Source: RSA11 sp036564135 (GTDB taxonomy: Bacteria; Actinomycetota; Thermoleophilia; Solirubrobacterales; 70-9). Taken from it: 32,743 nucleotides of DNA. A program made the position numbers and the translations under genes. The notes beneath the pieces were generated by a model. It ran no database searches and was not told the origin of the DNA. It saw nothing but the letters and a program-made list of their open reading frames with translations. The stretch is taken from contig DATCLC010000070.1 in assembly GCA_036564135.1 (NCBI GenBank), positions 1-32,743 of the forward strand. The letters run 5' to 3'. Of this stretch, positions 24,659 to 32,212 are shown one piece after another (within the stretch, counting starts at the first letter, position 1; each line of letters starts with the position of its first letter).

Positions 24659-24664
24659 AATCTA
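24659..24664 (-). promoter_or_regulatory. Probable -10 box of tadA (leaderless)
   Basis: Read on the minus strand this is TAGATT, 8 bases before the tadA ATG. RNA would start at about the start codon. No clear -35 was found. Confidence 0.4.
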
Positions 24665-24710
24665 AGCGCGGTGGCGTTACCCTGCGCCGCGCCGCGTGTT
24701 GTTTAACCAG

Positions 24711-26018
24711 ATGTCGTCCATGCGCCCGCGACGACTGGGAATGGCTGCCGCGCTGCTCGCGGTCGCCGCCACGACCTTGATCGGCGCGACCGCCGAGGCC
24801 GCGCAGCGCGTCGTGCCCGGTGAGATCGTCGTCGGCCTGCCCGGCGGCAAGGAGCGCCTGTTGGAGGTCGACCCCGACCGCGTCGGCCGGGTCCTGCGTA
24901 AGCTGCGGCGCTCCGGCCGCTACGCGTACGCGGTGCGCAACTACATCGCGCGCTCAGCCCAGACGTCGCTGCCGAACGACCCCGGCACGACCGGCGCCCT
25001 CGGCGGCTGGACACGGGACCAGTGGAACTTCCTCGGGTCGGCGAGCGGCGCCGGGGTGACCGCTGCCTGGGCGGCGGCGGAAGCGGCGGGCCGCGCCGGC
25101 GGCAGCGGGGTCACGGTCGCCGTCCTGGATACGGGCATCGCCTACCGCGACCAGGGCAAGCGCTACCGCCGCTCGCCCGACTTCGGCGCGAAACGGTTCG
25201 TCCCCGGGCGCGACTTCATCGACGGTGACAAGGTGCCCCTGGACGACCACGGCCACGGCACGCACGTCGCCGGCACGATCGGCGAGAACACGAACAACCT
25301 GCGGGACATGACGGGCATCGCCTACGCGGCGAAGCTGATGCCGGTGCGGGTCCTGAACGCCCAGGGCCGCGGCACGGCCCTGACGATCGCCAAGGGCGTG
25401 CGCTGGGCGATGAAGCACGGGGCCGACGTCATCAACCTGAGCCTCGAGTTTCCCGCCTGCCCCGGGAAGCTTTGCGTGAGCCGCTGCGCCCAGATCGCCG
25501 GCGTCTGCAAGGCGATCCGCAAGGCGGTCAAGGCCGGCGTGGTGGTCGTCGCCGCCGCGGGCAACGGATCCGCGAAGTCGCGGGAGCTCGCCTTCCCCGC
25601 GCGCATCGACCAGGTGATCGCCGTCGGAGCGACCACCGCGGCCGGCGAGGTCGCGTACTACTCGCGCCAGGGAGGCAAGCTCGACCTGGTCGCGCCCGGC
25701 GGCGGACAGGTCGGCGTGGCCTGCGTGGACGGGCCGACCAACGACGCGATCGTGCAGGTCTCCTTCCGCGGGTCGAGCCGCAGGGACTTCTGCCCGCAGC
25801 GCCGGGCCGGAACCTCGATGGCCGCCGCACACGTCACCGGCACGGTCGCCCTGGTCCTGGCGAGCAGGGCGATCGGCAAGTCCCCCAAGCCCAAGGACGT
25901 CGAGCGCCACCTCGAGTGCACAGCCCAGCCCCTCGGCCCCGCCCCCTTCGATCCCGCCTACGGCCACGGCCTGCTCGACGCGGCCGCAGCCACGAGCGGC
26001 CCATGCACAGGGCCGTGA
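24711..26018 (+). CDS. Secreted subtilisin-like serine protease (S8)
   Basis: 435 residues. The signal peptide (about 1-30, ending ATAEA) is followed by a short propeptide-like region and the S8 domain. The catalytic triad is present: Asp140 in VLDTGI, His182 in HGHGTHVAGT and Ser369 in GTSMAAAHV, with the oxyanion Asn in AAAGNGS. The five cysteines in PACPGKLCVSRCAQIAGVC and later CVDG/DFCP may form disulfides, fitting an extracytoplasmic enzyme. The start is uncertain: ATG 24711, ATG 24720 and GTG 24696 are all in frame and none has a ribosome binding site. It is divergent from tadA with about 60 bases between them. Its substrate is unknown. Confidence 0.87.
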   Translation: MSSMRPRRLGMAAALLAVAATTLIGATAEAAQRVVPGEIVVGLPGGKERLLEVDPDRVGRVLRKLRRSGRYAYAVRNYIARSAQTSLPNDPGTTGALGGWTRDQWNFLGSASGAGVTAAWAAAEAAGRAGGSGVTVAVLDTGIAYRDQGKRYRRSPDFGAKRFVPGRDFIDGDKVPLDDHGHGTHVAGTIGENTNNLRDMTGIAYAAKLMPVRVLNAQGRGTALTIAKGVRWAMKHGADVINLSLEFPACPGKLCVSRCAQIAGVCKAIRKAVKAGVVVVAAAGNGSAKSRELAFPARIDQVIAVGATTAAGEVAYYSRQGGKLDLVAPGGGQVGVACVDGPTNDAIVQVSFRGSSRRDFCPQRRAGTSMAAAHVTGTVALVLASRAIGKSPKPKDVERHLECTAQPLGPAPFDPAYGHGLLDAAAATSGPCTGP

Positions 26019-26037
26019 CAGGCCCGTGCCCTCCCGC

Positions 26038-26150
26038 ATCGCGAATCCGCGATAACTACGACCCCATCGGCACTATCGCGGACTCGCGAAGCCCCCTCCC
26101 GCGATTCCGCGACAACTACGACCCCGTCGTACGAATCGCGGATTCGCGGG
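26038..26150. repeat. Two-copy 60-bp tandem hairpin repeat
   Basis: Copies at 26041-26090 and 26101-26150 are offset by exactly 60 bp and agree at 39 of 50 positions, with a conserved core CCGCGA-AACTACGACCCC. Each copy is an inverted repeat with 14-base arms and one mismatch: 26040-26053 with 26075-26088 (21-base loop) and 26099-26112 with 26136-26149 (23-base loop). It fills the gap between the convergent protease and stress-protein genes and could act as a bidirectional terminator or be a REP-like element. Confidence 0.75.
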
Positions 26151-26162
26151 CAGTCGCGCGAC

Positions 26163-26606
26163 TCAAGTCGTCCGCACGATGAACACGCTGCAGGGCGCGT
26201 GGTGCGAGACCTTGTTCGGCACGCTGCCCAGCAGGAAGCGGCGGGCGCCCGTCATGCCCTTGTTGCCGACGACGATCAGGTCGGCGTCGACCTCCTCGGC
26301 GACGTCGAGGATCGCGTCGGCGGGATCGCCCTCGCGCGGGTGGGGCCGCGCCTCGACGCCGGCCGCCTTCGCGCGGCCGATGACGGCGTCGAGCCGCAGG
26401 TTGACGTCCTCACGCGGGCCGACGGCGTGCGCGACGTCGCCGGGCAGCTCCTGGGCCTCGGTCCGCAGACGCTCGGCGGGCACGGGCTCGTACGCGCTCA
26501 CGACCTCGAGCGTCGCGTCGCTCAGCTTGGCGAGCTCGATCGCCTGATCCACCGCCCGGTCGGCGGTCTCGGATCCGTCGGTTCCAACAACGATGCGCTT
26601 CAGCAA
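26163..26606 (-). CDS. Universal stress protein (UspA family)
   Basis: 147 residues, a single Usp domain. The N-terminal RIVVGTDGSETADRAVDQA and the C-terminal ATP-binding pattern VVGNKGMTGARRFLLGSVPNKV (G-2x-G-9x-G-[S/T] type; quoted parts GNKGMTGARR and LLGSVPNKV) indicate an ATP-binding UspA-like protein. The TTG start at 26606 is set by AAGGAGG 6 bases upstream; the open frame to 26666 would add an Arg-rich, non-family leader. Such proteins aid survival in stress or stationary phase; the trigger here is unknown. It converges with the S8 protease gene across the tandem hairpin repeat. Confidence 0.9.
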   Translation of the reverse strand: MLKRIVVGTDGSETADRAVDQAIELAKLSDATLEVVSAYEPVPAERLRTEAQELPGDVAHAVGPREDVNLRLDAVIGRAKAAGVEARPHPREGDPADAILDVAEEVDADLIVVGNKGMTGARRFLLGSVPNKVSHHAPCSVFIVRTT

Positions 26607-26691
26607 GCCCTTCCTCCTTACCCGTCGCCGCGGGGGCATCCTATGCTGCCCGCGCGACGCCCACAAGCACCATCCGCGCGGGCGCAGCCGC

Positions 26692-26754
26692 TCACCAGAG
26701 CTTGATCGCGCCGATCACGATGGAGGCGATCAGGCAGAGGACCAGGACGACCAT
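26692..26754 (-). CDS. Possible 20-residue membrane peptide
   Basis: A short frame encodes a very hydrophobic peptide, MVVLVLCLIASIVIGAIKLW, which would form one membrane helix with a short basic/aromatic end. GGAG lies about 8 bases before the ATG. It is 85 bases upstream of the stress-protein gene on the same strand and could share its transcript. No known family was recognised, and a frame this short can occur by chance, so this is a weak call. The rest of the 26607-26825 gap shows only the promoter of the next gene. Confidence 0.3.
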   Translation of the reverse strand: MVVLVLCLIASIVIGAIKLW

Positions 26755-26812
26755 GCTGATTCTCCACGCTGGCGGCACGCCGGTGACTGTAGCTGGCGCG
26801 CCCGGGGCGGGT

Positions 26813-26818
26813 TACATT
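26813..26818 (+). promoter_or_regulatory. Probable -10 box of the phosphotriesterase-like gene
   Basis: TACATT is followed by 7 bases and then the ATG at 26826, with no ribosome binding site between. A leaderless message is likely. The -35 is unclear (TGTAGC at 26789-26794 is weak). Confidence 0.42.
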
Positions 26819-26825
26819 GGCGCCG

Positions 26826-27815
26826 ATGGGAGAGGTACAGACGGTCCGCGGCCCGGTCGACGCCGCGGAGCTGGGCGTGACGCTGGTGCACGAGCACCTC
26901 TGCGCGCGCGACGAGGGCGTGCGGTTCCAGTTCCCGCAGATGCTGGTCTCGGGCGGTGACCCCGTCCGCGAGGTCGACGACGCCGGCGCCGAGCAGCTGG
27001 CGCTCGAGTCCGCCCGGGCAATGGTCGACCGGGGCGTCCAGACGATCTGCGACCCCGCCGCCCTGTTTTTGGGCCGCGACGTGCGCCTCATGCGGCGCGT
27101 CTCCGAGGCCACCGGGCTGAACGTGATCGCCGCCACGGGCATCTACACATACGACCACCTCCCCACCGCGCTTCTGACCCGCGACGCCGACGCGATCGCG
27201 GACCTCTACGTTCACGACATCGAGCGCGGCATCCAGGGCACCGACGCCCGCGCCGCCTTCATCAAGTGCGCGGCGGACGCGCCCGGCATCACCGAGAACG
27301 TCGAGAAGCTGCACCGCGCCGCCGCGCGCGCCAGCCTGCGCACGGGAGTGCCGATCATGGCCCACACCCACCCCGCCAGCGGCACCGGCCCGCGACAGCT
27401 CGACATCTTCGCCGAGGAGGGCGTGGACCTGACCACGGTGCAGCTCGCCCACACCGGCGACACCACCGACCTCGACTACATCGAGCGCGTGCTCGAGCGC
27501 GGCGCCTACATCGGCATGGACCGGTTCGGCCTCGAGATGTACCTGCCGTTCGACCAGCGCGTCGAGACCGTGGTCGCGCTGCTCGAGCGCGGCTACGCCG
27601 ATCGCATGATGCTCTCGGCCGACTACTGCGCGACCCTCGACTGGTTCCCGCTGGAGCTCGAGGAGCAGATGCTGGCGGCGGGCGCCGCCGTCGACTGGAG
27701 CTCGACGATCGTGCACGACAAGGTGCTCCCCGCCCTGCGCGAGCGCGGCCTCACCCCGGAGCAGGAGCGCGCCATGCTCGTCGAGAACCCGGCGCGCTGG
27801 CTGACCGGCGCCTGA
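26826..27815 (+). CDS. Phosphotriesterase-family metal-dependent hydrolase
   Basis: 329 residues, an amidohydrolase-superfamily TIM barrel. The binuclear metal ligands are visible in order: His22 and His24 in VHEHL, the bridging Lys in AFIKCA (about 147), His in MAHTHP (about 181), His in LAHTGD (about 208) and Asp in SADYC (about 265). Members of this family are mostly lactonases, with organophosphate hydrolysis as a side activity; the real substrate is not known. The ATG at 26826 fits the family's VHEHL spacing. The gene stands alone, convergent with the sulfatase gene (37-base gap). Confidence 0.88.
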   Translation: MGEVQTVRGPVDAAELGVTLVHEHLCARDEGVRFQFPQMLVSGGDPVREVDDAGAEQLALESARAMVDRGVQTICDPAALFLGRDVRLMRRVSEATGLNVIAATGIYTYDHLPTALLTRDADAIADLYVHDIERGIQGTDARAAFIKCAADAPGITENVEKLHRAAARASLRTGVPIMAHTHPASGTGPRQLDIFAEEGVDLTTVQLAHTGDTTDLDYIERVLERGAYIGMDRFGLEMYLPFDQRVETVVALLERGYADRMMLSADYCATLDWFPLELEEQMLAAGAAVDWSSTIVHDKVLPALRERGLTPEQERAMLVENPARWLTGA

Positions 27816-27852
27816 GCGCCCTGAGCGGCCCGCCGCCACCCGCGGCGCCGCC

Positions 27853-29505
27853 TCACTCGCACCAGTGGCCGCTCTTCGGCCTCGGGTCGCGCCCCTTGAT
27901 CCCGGCGCAGTCGGCGAGCGCCTCGAGGCGGCGCATGAGCTCGCGCTGTCGCGCGTTGGCGCCGCCCTCGCGCCAGGTGTTCTCGAGCTGGTGGGGGTCG
28001 CGGCGCAGGTCGTAGTACTCGGCGTCGCGGTGCGGCTCGCACTTCCCGTCCTCGTTCGCGAGCATCTCGTGCACGTTCAGCATGTCGGTGGGCGTGCGGA
28101 TCCCCTGGTACTTGCAGGGGAAGCGGTGCCCCGTCCTCTGGGTCTCCTCGGCCTCGAGCGCGATCCCGCGGTCGCGCGGCCACGCGCCCCTTTCGCCGCG
28201 CAACAGCGGCGCCCACGAGCGGCCGTCGAGCACGCGGCAGTCGTCCTCGTAGTCGCACGGCTCACCACCGGCCCAGTCCAGGATCGTGGGCGCGAGGTCG
28301 ATGGCGGCGACGATCTCGCTGACCGTGTCGGGTTGGTTGGGGCCCGCCACCGACCGCGGCGCGCGCACGACCAGCGGCGTGCGGATGCCCTCCTCGTACG
28401 GCCACGTCTTCCCGGACGCCAGGCGGTGCTGGCCGAAGTAAAAGCCGTTGTCCGAGGTGAACACGACGATCGTGTCCTCTAGCTCGCCGGTCTCCTCGAG
28501 CTTGTTGACGACCTGCTCGATGCTGCGGTCCACCGCCTGCAAAGCCGCGAGCCGGCACTGGTAGTTGGCGAGCTTCTTCTCGATCGGCACGGCCGTGTCG
28601 GCATCGGCAAGCCGCGGCTGGCGGCGAATGATCTCCGGCTTGTCGGAGACGTCGGCCTCGTCGAACGAGGGCGGGCGCGGCAGCGGCTCGTCCATGAACT
28701 TGTCCCAGTCCTCCGGCGCGGGGATCGCCGCGCGCTTGCACGACTCGCCGTCCGGGCGGACGGAGTTGAGGCGCTTCAGGTCCTTGTGAGGCGCCCAGTA
28801 GTCGAGGGAGAGGAAGAACGGCCGGTCGCGTCCGCTGTACTTCTCGATCGCCTCGAGGGCGAGCTCGGTGACGACCGTCGTGTGGTAGTCCTCGGGGTCC
28901 TTCTTGTACTTCTCGAGCCTCCCGTTGTGGGAGATCGCGTACTTGTAGTAGCCCTCGGTGACCGAGGCGTGCCACTCGTCCCAGCCGGGCGCGGGCATGG
29001 CGATGTTGTCGACGGCGTCCTCGTAGCCATTCAGGAACTTGCCGATCTGGATCGTCGTGTAGCCCGCCTTGCGCATCCACACCGGCAGCACGTTCTCGGG
29101 CTCCTCGAGGATCGGGTAGCCCGGCTCGTTGGACAGGATGTTGTTGTTGTGGCCGTACTGGCCGGTGAGCCAGGCGGCCCGCCACGGGCAGCACTGCGGC
29201 GTGGGGACGATGTTCTGCTCGAAGAGCGTGCCCTGGTCGACGAGGTGCTCGAACGCGCGCGGCATGTACTTGCGCTTGAACGAGGCGAGGTCCTGGTCGT
29301 CGGTGACGAGCAGGACGATGTTCGGCTTGCCCTTGGCCGGCGGGAACTCGGGCTCGGGGTCGCGCTTCGCGACCGGCGTGATGTCCTTGCCCTTCCCCTT
29401 CTTGTCGGAGCCGTTCCTGGCGAGCGCGTAGATCCCCAGCGCCACGGCGAGGGCGAGCAGCGCGAGCGCTGCGGCGCGGATGAGTCTGACCTGGGCGCGA
29501 TCCAT
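27853..29505 (-). CDS. Membrane-anchored sulfatase with a variant active-site motif
   Basis: 550 residues. An N-terminal hydrophobic helix (about 8-29) followed by a Lys-rich linker suggests an uncleaved anchor, with the enzyme outside the cell. The sulfatase domain starts at KPNIVLLVTDDQD (metal Asp69 and Asp70). The formylglycine signature is CCPWR (105-109), in a PTPQCCPWRAAWLTGQYGHN context, quoted here as QCCPWRAAWLTG; the usual Ser/Ala of C-x-P-S/A-R is replaced by Trp108. Downstream are WAPHKDL and VVFTSDNGFYFGQH, with metal Asp/Asn. Eight or so other cysteines in the C-terminal half may pair. Substrate unknown; no sulfated-polymer genes are adjacent. Whether Cys105 is still converted to formylglycine is an open question. 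Confidence 0.85.
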   Translation of the reverse strand: MDRAQVRLIRAAALALLALAVALGIYALARNGSDKKGKGKDITPVAKRDPEPEFPPAKGKPNIVLLVTDDQDLASFKRKYMPRAFEHLVDQGTLFEQNIVPTPQCCPWRAAWLTGQYGHNNNILSNEPGYPILEEPENVLPVWMRKAGYTTIQIGKFLNGYEDAVDNIAMPAPGWDEWHASVTEGYYKYAISHNGRLEKYKKDPEDYHTTVVTELALEAIEKYSGRDRPFFLSLDYWAPHKDLKRLNSVRPDGESCKRAAIPAPEDWDKFMDEPLPRPPSFDEADVSDKPEIIRRQPRLADADTAVPIEKKLANYQCRLAALQAVDRSIEQVVNKLEETGELEDTIVVFTSDNGFYFGQHRLASGKTWPYEEGIRTPLVVRAPRSVAGPNQPDTVSEIVAAIDLAPTILDWAGGEPCDYEDDCRVLDGRSWAPLLRGERGAWPRDRGIALEAEETQRTGHRFPCKYQGIRTPTDMLNVHEMLANEDGKCEPHRDAEYYDLRRDPHQLENTWREGGANARQRELMRRLEALADCAGIKGRDPRPKSGHWCE

Positions 29506-29562
29506 GGCGGGGGTCTCGGCGAGTCTAGAGATGCCCGGTCTGGACGCCCGGGGGCCGACCTG

Positions 29563-29568
29563 TAGAGT
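29563..29568 (+). promoter_or_regulatory. Probable -10 box of the cyclophilin gene
   Basis: TAGAGT lies 8 bases before the ATG at 29577; TGGACG at 29541-29546 is a fair -35 at 16 bases. The message would be leaderless, matching the lack of a ribosome binding site. Confidence 0.5.
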
Positions 29569-29576
29569 CGGGGTCG

Positions 29577-30035
29577 ATGCCTGAAGCCATTCTCCATACG
29601 AACCGCGGCCCCGTGACCCTCGAGCTCTTCGCCGACGACGCGCCGAAGACCGTCGCCAACTTCCAGAAGCTGGCCGGCGAGGGGTTCTACGACGGCCTGA
29701 TCTTCCACCGCGTGATCCCCGACTTCATGATCCAGGGCGGCTGCCCGGAGGGCACCGGCATGGGCGGCCCCGGCTACACGTTCGAGGACGAAATCAACGA
29801 CCACAAGGTCGTCCGCGGCGCGCTCGCGATGGCGAACGCCGGGCCGAACACCAACGGCTCCCAGTTCTTCATCGTTACCACCGAGGCCGCGCCCTGGCTC
29901 GACGGCAAGCACACCGTGTTCGGCCGCGTGATCGACGGGATGGAGGCGGTCGACGCGATCGAGGCGACCCCGACCGATGCGCGCGACAAGCCGCTGGAGC
30001 CGCAGGTGATCGAGCGCGTCGAGCTGCGCGACTAG
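29577..30035 (+). CDS. ppi: Peptidyl-prolyl cis-trans isomerase, cyclophilin type
   Basis: 152 residues, a complete single-domain cyclophilin without signal peptide, so cytoplasmic. Active-site elements are present: FHRVIPDFMIQGG (Arg, Phe, Met, Gln; about 43-55), ALAMANAGPNTNGSQFFI (about 82-99) and LDGKHTVFGRVIDGM. It speeds the isomerisation of X-Pro bonds in folding proteins. The following small gene begins 5 bases after its stop, so the pair is co-transcribed. Confidence 0.95.
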   Translation: MPEAILHTNRGPVTLELFADDAPKTVANFQKLAGEGFYDGLIFHRVIPDFMIQGGCPEGTGMGGPGYTFEDEINDHKVVRGALAMANAGPNTNGSQFFIVTTEAAPWLDGKHTVFGRVIDGMEAVDAIEATPTDARDKPLEPQVIERVELRD

Positions 30036-30040
30036 GAGCC

Positions 30041-30334
30041 GTGGGCCTGGGGGATCGCCTGCGCCGCATCGGGCGCGCCATCTCGAAACCGCACGCCGAC
30101 GGCGCCCGCGAGCTGCACGTCGGGGATCCCCGGTTCGACGACTGGGAGGTCGTGCGCGACTTCGAGGAGCTCGAGTCGGCGCGCGCCTGGCGCCAGCTCC
30201 TCGAGGAGCGCGGCATCGACGCGGTGCTCACCGCCGACTGGCCGCTCGACGAGTTCGGCCGGGGCGACATCGCCCTGCGGGTGCCGCCGGGCCGCTGGAG
30301 CGAGGCCGAGGAGATCCTCGACTACGAGGACTGA
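30041..30334 (+). CDS. Small protein of unknown function
   Basis: 97 residues, not recognised with confidence. It begins with a basic amphipathic stretch (GLGDRLRRIGRAISKPH) and then an acidic region, VVRDFEELESARAWRQLLEERGIDAVLTADW, which resembles the putative signal-transducing DUF2007-type fold (a residue-swap between an ARAWRQLLEERGI helix and a following strand), quoted here in parts only for orientation. It has no signal peptide or membrane segment. GTG 30041 follows AGGAG (30034-30038), which overlaps the cyclophilin stop, so translation is coupled. A role cannot be given. Confidence 0.7.
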   Translation: MGLGDRLRRIGRAISKPHADGARELHVGDPRFDDWEVVRDFEELESARAWRQLLEERGIDAVLTADWPLDEFGRGDIALRVPPGRWSEAEEILDYED

Positions 30335-30372
30335 CCTCCGCCCGCCGCGCTGACGCGGCTCGGCAACCGAAT

Positions 30373-30405
30373 GGTCACCGCGCGTTCACCGCGCGTACAC
30401 ATCCG
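30373..30405 (+). promoter_or_regulatory. PHO box upstream of alkaline phosphatase
   Basis: Three 11-bp direct-repeat units in a row: GGTCACCGCGC (30373-30383), GTTCACCGCGC (30384-30394) and the weaker GTACACATCCG (30395-30405). The first two fit the Streptomyces PhoP-binding unit (GTTCACC-type, 11-bp period). This points to induction of the downstream phosphatase on phosphate starvation by a PhoRP system. Confidence 0.65.
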
Positions 30406-30430
30406 CGCGCCGCGGGCGCGCGAGCGTGCC

Positions 30431-30449
30431 GCTTGCACAGAAGGCAAGC
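30431..30449 (+). other. Small hairpin in the alkaline phosphatase leader
   Basis: GCTTGC (30431-30436) and GCAAGC (30444-30449) form a perfect 6-bp stem with a 7-base loop, ending 6 bases before the GGAGG ribosome binding site (30456-30460). It may affect leader stability or translation, or may be incidental. Confidence 0.35.
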
Positions 30450-30470
30450 GACCATGGAGGTCAGGACTCA

Positions 30471-32132
30471 ATGAAGAGACGACGCCGCGCGCTCGCCGCG
30501 GCGGTCGCCGCCGTGCTCGCCGCCGGCGGCTTCGCCGCCTCGGCGACCGGCGCCCTCGGCCCGGAGGACCGCTCGGCCGAGCTCGCCGCGCAGCTCGATC
30601 CCTCGAAGCCGCGCAACGTGATCCTCGTGATCGGCGACGGCATGGACGACTCGATGATCACGGCGGCCCGCAACTACGAGCTGGGCGCCGACGGGCGCTT
30701 CGCGATCGACGAGCTGCCCTTCACCGGGGCGATGACGACCCACGGGCTCAAGGTCGGCACCGGGCCCGACTACCCGATCGCCTACGTGTCGGACTCGGCG
30801 CCGACGGCGAGCGCCTGGTCGACCGGGCGCAAGACCGTCGACGGGCGCATCTCCCAGGGCCCGAGCGTCGCTCCGGAGATCCCTGGCGAGGACTACGAGA
30901 CCGTGCTCGAGCAGTACGCCGAGCAGGGCAAGCTCACCGGGAACATCACGACCTCGGAGCTCACCGACGCCACCCCCGCGGCCGCCGCGTCGCACATCAA
31001 CCAGCGCTCCTGCCAGGGCCCGGAGGACATGGCAGCCTGCCCGGCCGCGCGCAAGGCGAACGGCGGCAAGGGGTCGATCGCCGAGCAGCTCGTCGACAAC
31101 GAGGTCGACGTGCTGATGGGCGGCGGGCTGCAGCGCTTCGAGCAGGACACCGACGCGGCCGAGACGGTGCTCGAGTACGCCCAGGATAAGCACGGCTACC
31201 GCGTCGTGCGGGACGCCGAGGAGCTCGCCGCGATCGACTCGCTCGACGGGGGCCCCGTGCTCGGCCTGTTCGCGAACGGGAACATGACCCCGATCTACGA
31301 GCCCCTGGTGGCGAGCCCGCCGCCGGGCGCGGGTGGGCCCGAGGCCCGCTGCGAGGAGGCCGACCGCGGCGATCAGCCGACGCTGGCTGAGATGACCGCG
31401 AAGGCGATCGAGCTGCTCGACAACCCGAACGGGTTCTTCCTGCAGATCGAGAGCGCGATGATCGACAAGCAGGAGCACGCCTCCGACATCTGCGGCGCGA
31501 TCGGCGATCTGGCCGCGCTCGACGAGGCGGTGCGGGTCGCGCTCGACTACCAGGCGGAGAACCCGGACACGCTGATCGTCGTCACGGGCGATCACGCCCA
31601 CTCCACGCAGATCGTGCCGGGCCCGAGCTCGGGGCGCCAGACGGCGACGCTGCAGACCGCCGACGGCGATCCGATGACCGTCGCCTACAGCACCCAGGCG
31701 AGCGGCTCATCGCACACCGGCGCGCAGATCCGGGTGGCGGCGAGCGGGCCGCAGGCCGCGAACGTCACCGGCGTGATCGACCAGACCGACCTCTACCGCA
31801 CGCTGCTCGGGCGCGAGCCGAGCACGCTGCCGGAGGGCCCGCCGGCCCCGCCGAGCGTCCAGGTCGGCGCGCCGCGCTCGGTCAAGCGGGCCGAGCTCAC
31901 GCGCAACGGGCTGCTCGTCGCGGTCGCCGCGACCGGCGCCAAGCGGGTCCGCGTCGAGCTGCTCGCGGGCGGCAGGACGCTCGCCAAGGCGACCCTGCGC
32001 GGGCGCGGCGCGAGCAAGCGGCTCAAGCCGCGGCGCGCCGGCAAGGCCAAGGGCAGGCTCACCGTGATCGCGAGGGCGAACGGGCCCGGCGGCGCGGCGG
32101 AGGCCAGCGCCTCGGTGCGCCTGAAGCGCTGA
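30471..32132 (+). CDS. phoA: Secreted alkaline phosphatase (PhoA family)
   Basis: 553 residues. An Arg-rich signal peptide (about 1-26) leads to the PhoA domain: ILVIGDGMDDSMITAARNYE (quoted core GDGMDDSMITAA), nucleophile Ser109 in SDSAPTASAWSTGRKT, ESAMIDKQEHASD (metal Glu, Asp, His), and VTGDHAHSTQI (metal Asp, His). After about 455 comes a Pro-rich linker and a basic, Arg/Lys/Ala-rich beta-type C-terminal domain (about 475-553) of a kind often attached to secreted actinobacterial proteins. The ATG at 30471 has GGAGG 10 bases upstream and opens into the signal peptide. The PHO box upstream supports a role in phosphate scavenging. A strong terminator follows. Confidence 0.9.
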   Translation: MKRRRRALAAAVAAVLAAGGFAASATGALGPEDRSAELAAQLDPSKPRNVILVIGDGMDDSMITAARNYELGADGRFAIDELPFTGAMTTHGLKVGTGPDYPIAYVSDSAPTASAWSTGRKTVDGRISQGPSVAPEIPGEDYETVLEQYAEQGKLTGNITTSELTDATPAAAASHINQRSCQGPEDMAACPAARKANGGKGSIAEQLVDNEVDVLMGGGLQRFEQDTDAAETVLEYAQDKHGYRVVRDAEELAAIDSLDGGPVLGLFANGNMTPIYEPLVASPPPGAGGPEARCEEADRGDQPTLAEMTAKAIELLDNPNGFFLQIESAMIDKQEHASDICGAIGDLAALDEAVRVALDYQAENPDTLIVVTGDHAHSTQIVPGPSSGRQTATLQTADGDPMTVAYSTQASGSSHTGAQIRVAASGPQAANVTGVIDQTDLYRTLLGREPSTLPEGPPAPPSVQVGAPRSVKRAELTRNGLLVAVAATGAKRVRVELLAGGRTLAKATLRGRGASKRLKPRRAGKAKGRLTVIARANGPGGAAEASASVRLKR

Positions 32133-32160
32133 CGGCCACGGAGGGACGGCCGGACGAGGA

Positions 32161-32192
32161 GCGGGCGCCGCAGGGAAACGGCGCCCGCTTTT
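32161..32192 (+). terminator. Rho-independent terminator after alkaline phosphatase
   Basis: A perfect 10-bp GC stem, GCGGGCGCCG (32161-32170) with CGGCGCCCGC (32179-32188), an 8-base loop CAGGGAAA, then TTTT. It stands 28 bases after the phosphatase stop and 20 bases past the end of the convergent acyl-CoA dehydrogenase gene. Confidence 0.85.
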
Positions 32193-32212
32193 CTCGCCGG
32201 GCGCGCCCCGGC

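Noticed and set aside
25472..26182. Open frame ending in a repeated RDNYDP-type peptide
   Set aside because: It is an out-of-frame reading of the S8 protease followed by the 60-bp DNA repeat; the peptide repeat simply reflects the DNA repeat, whose period is a multiple of three.
27853..29505. Sulfatase as part of a sulfated rhamnan (ulvan) system
   Set aside because: It is more than 20 kb from the lyase and GH78 genes, on its own, with no operator motif nearby, so a link is not supported.
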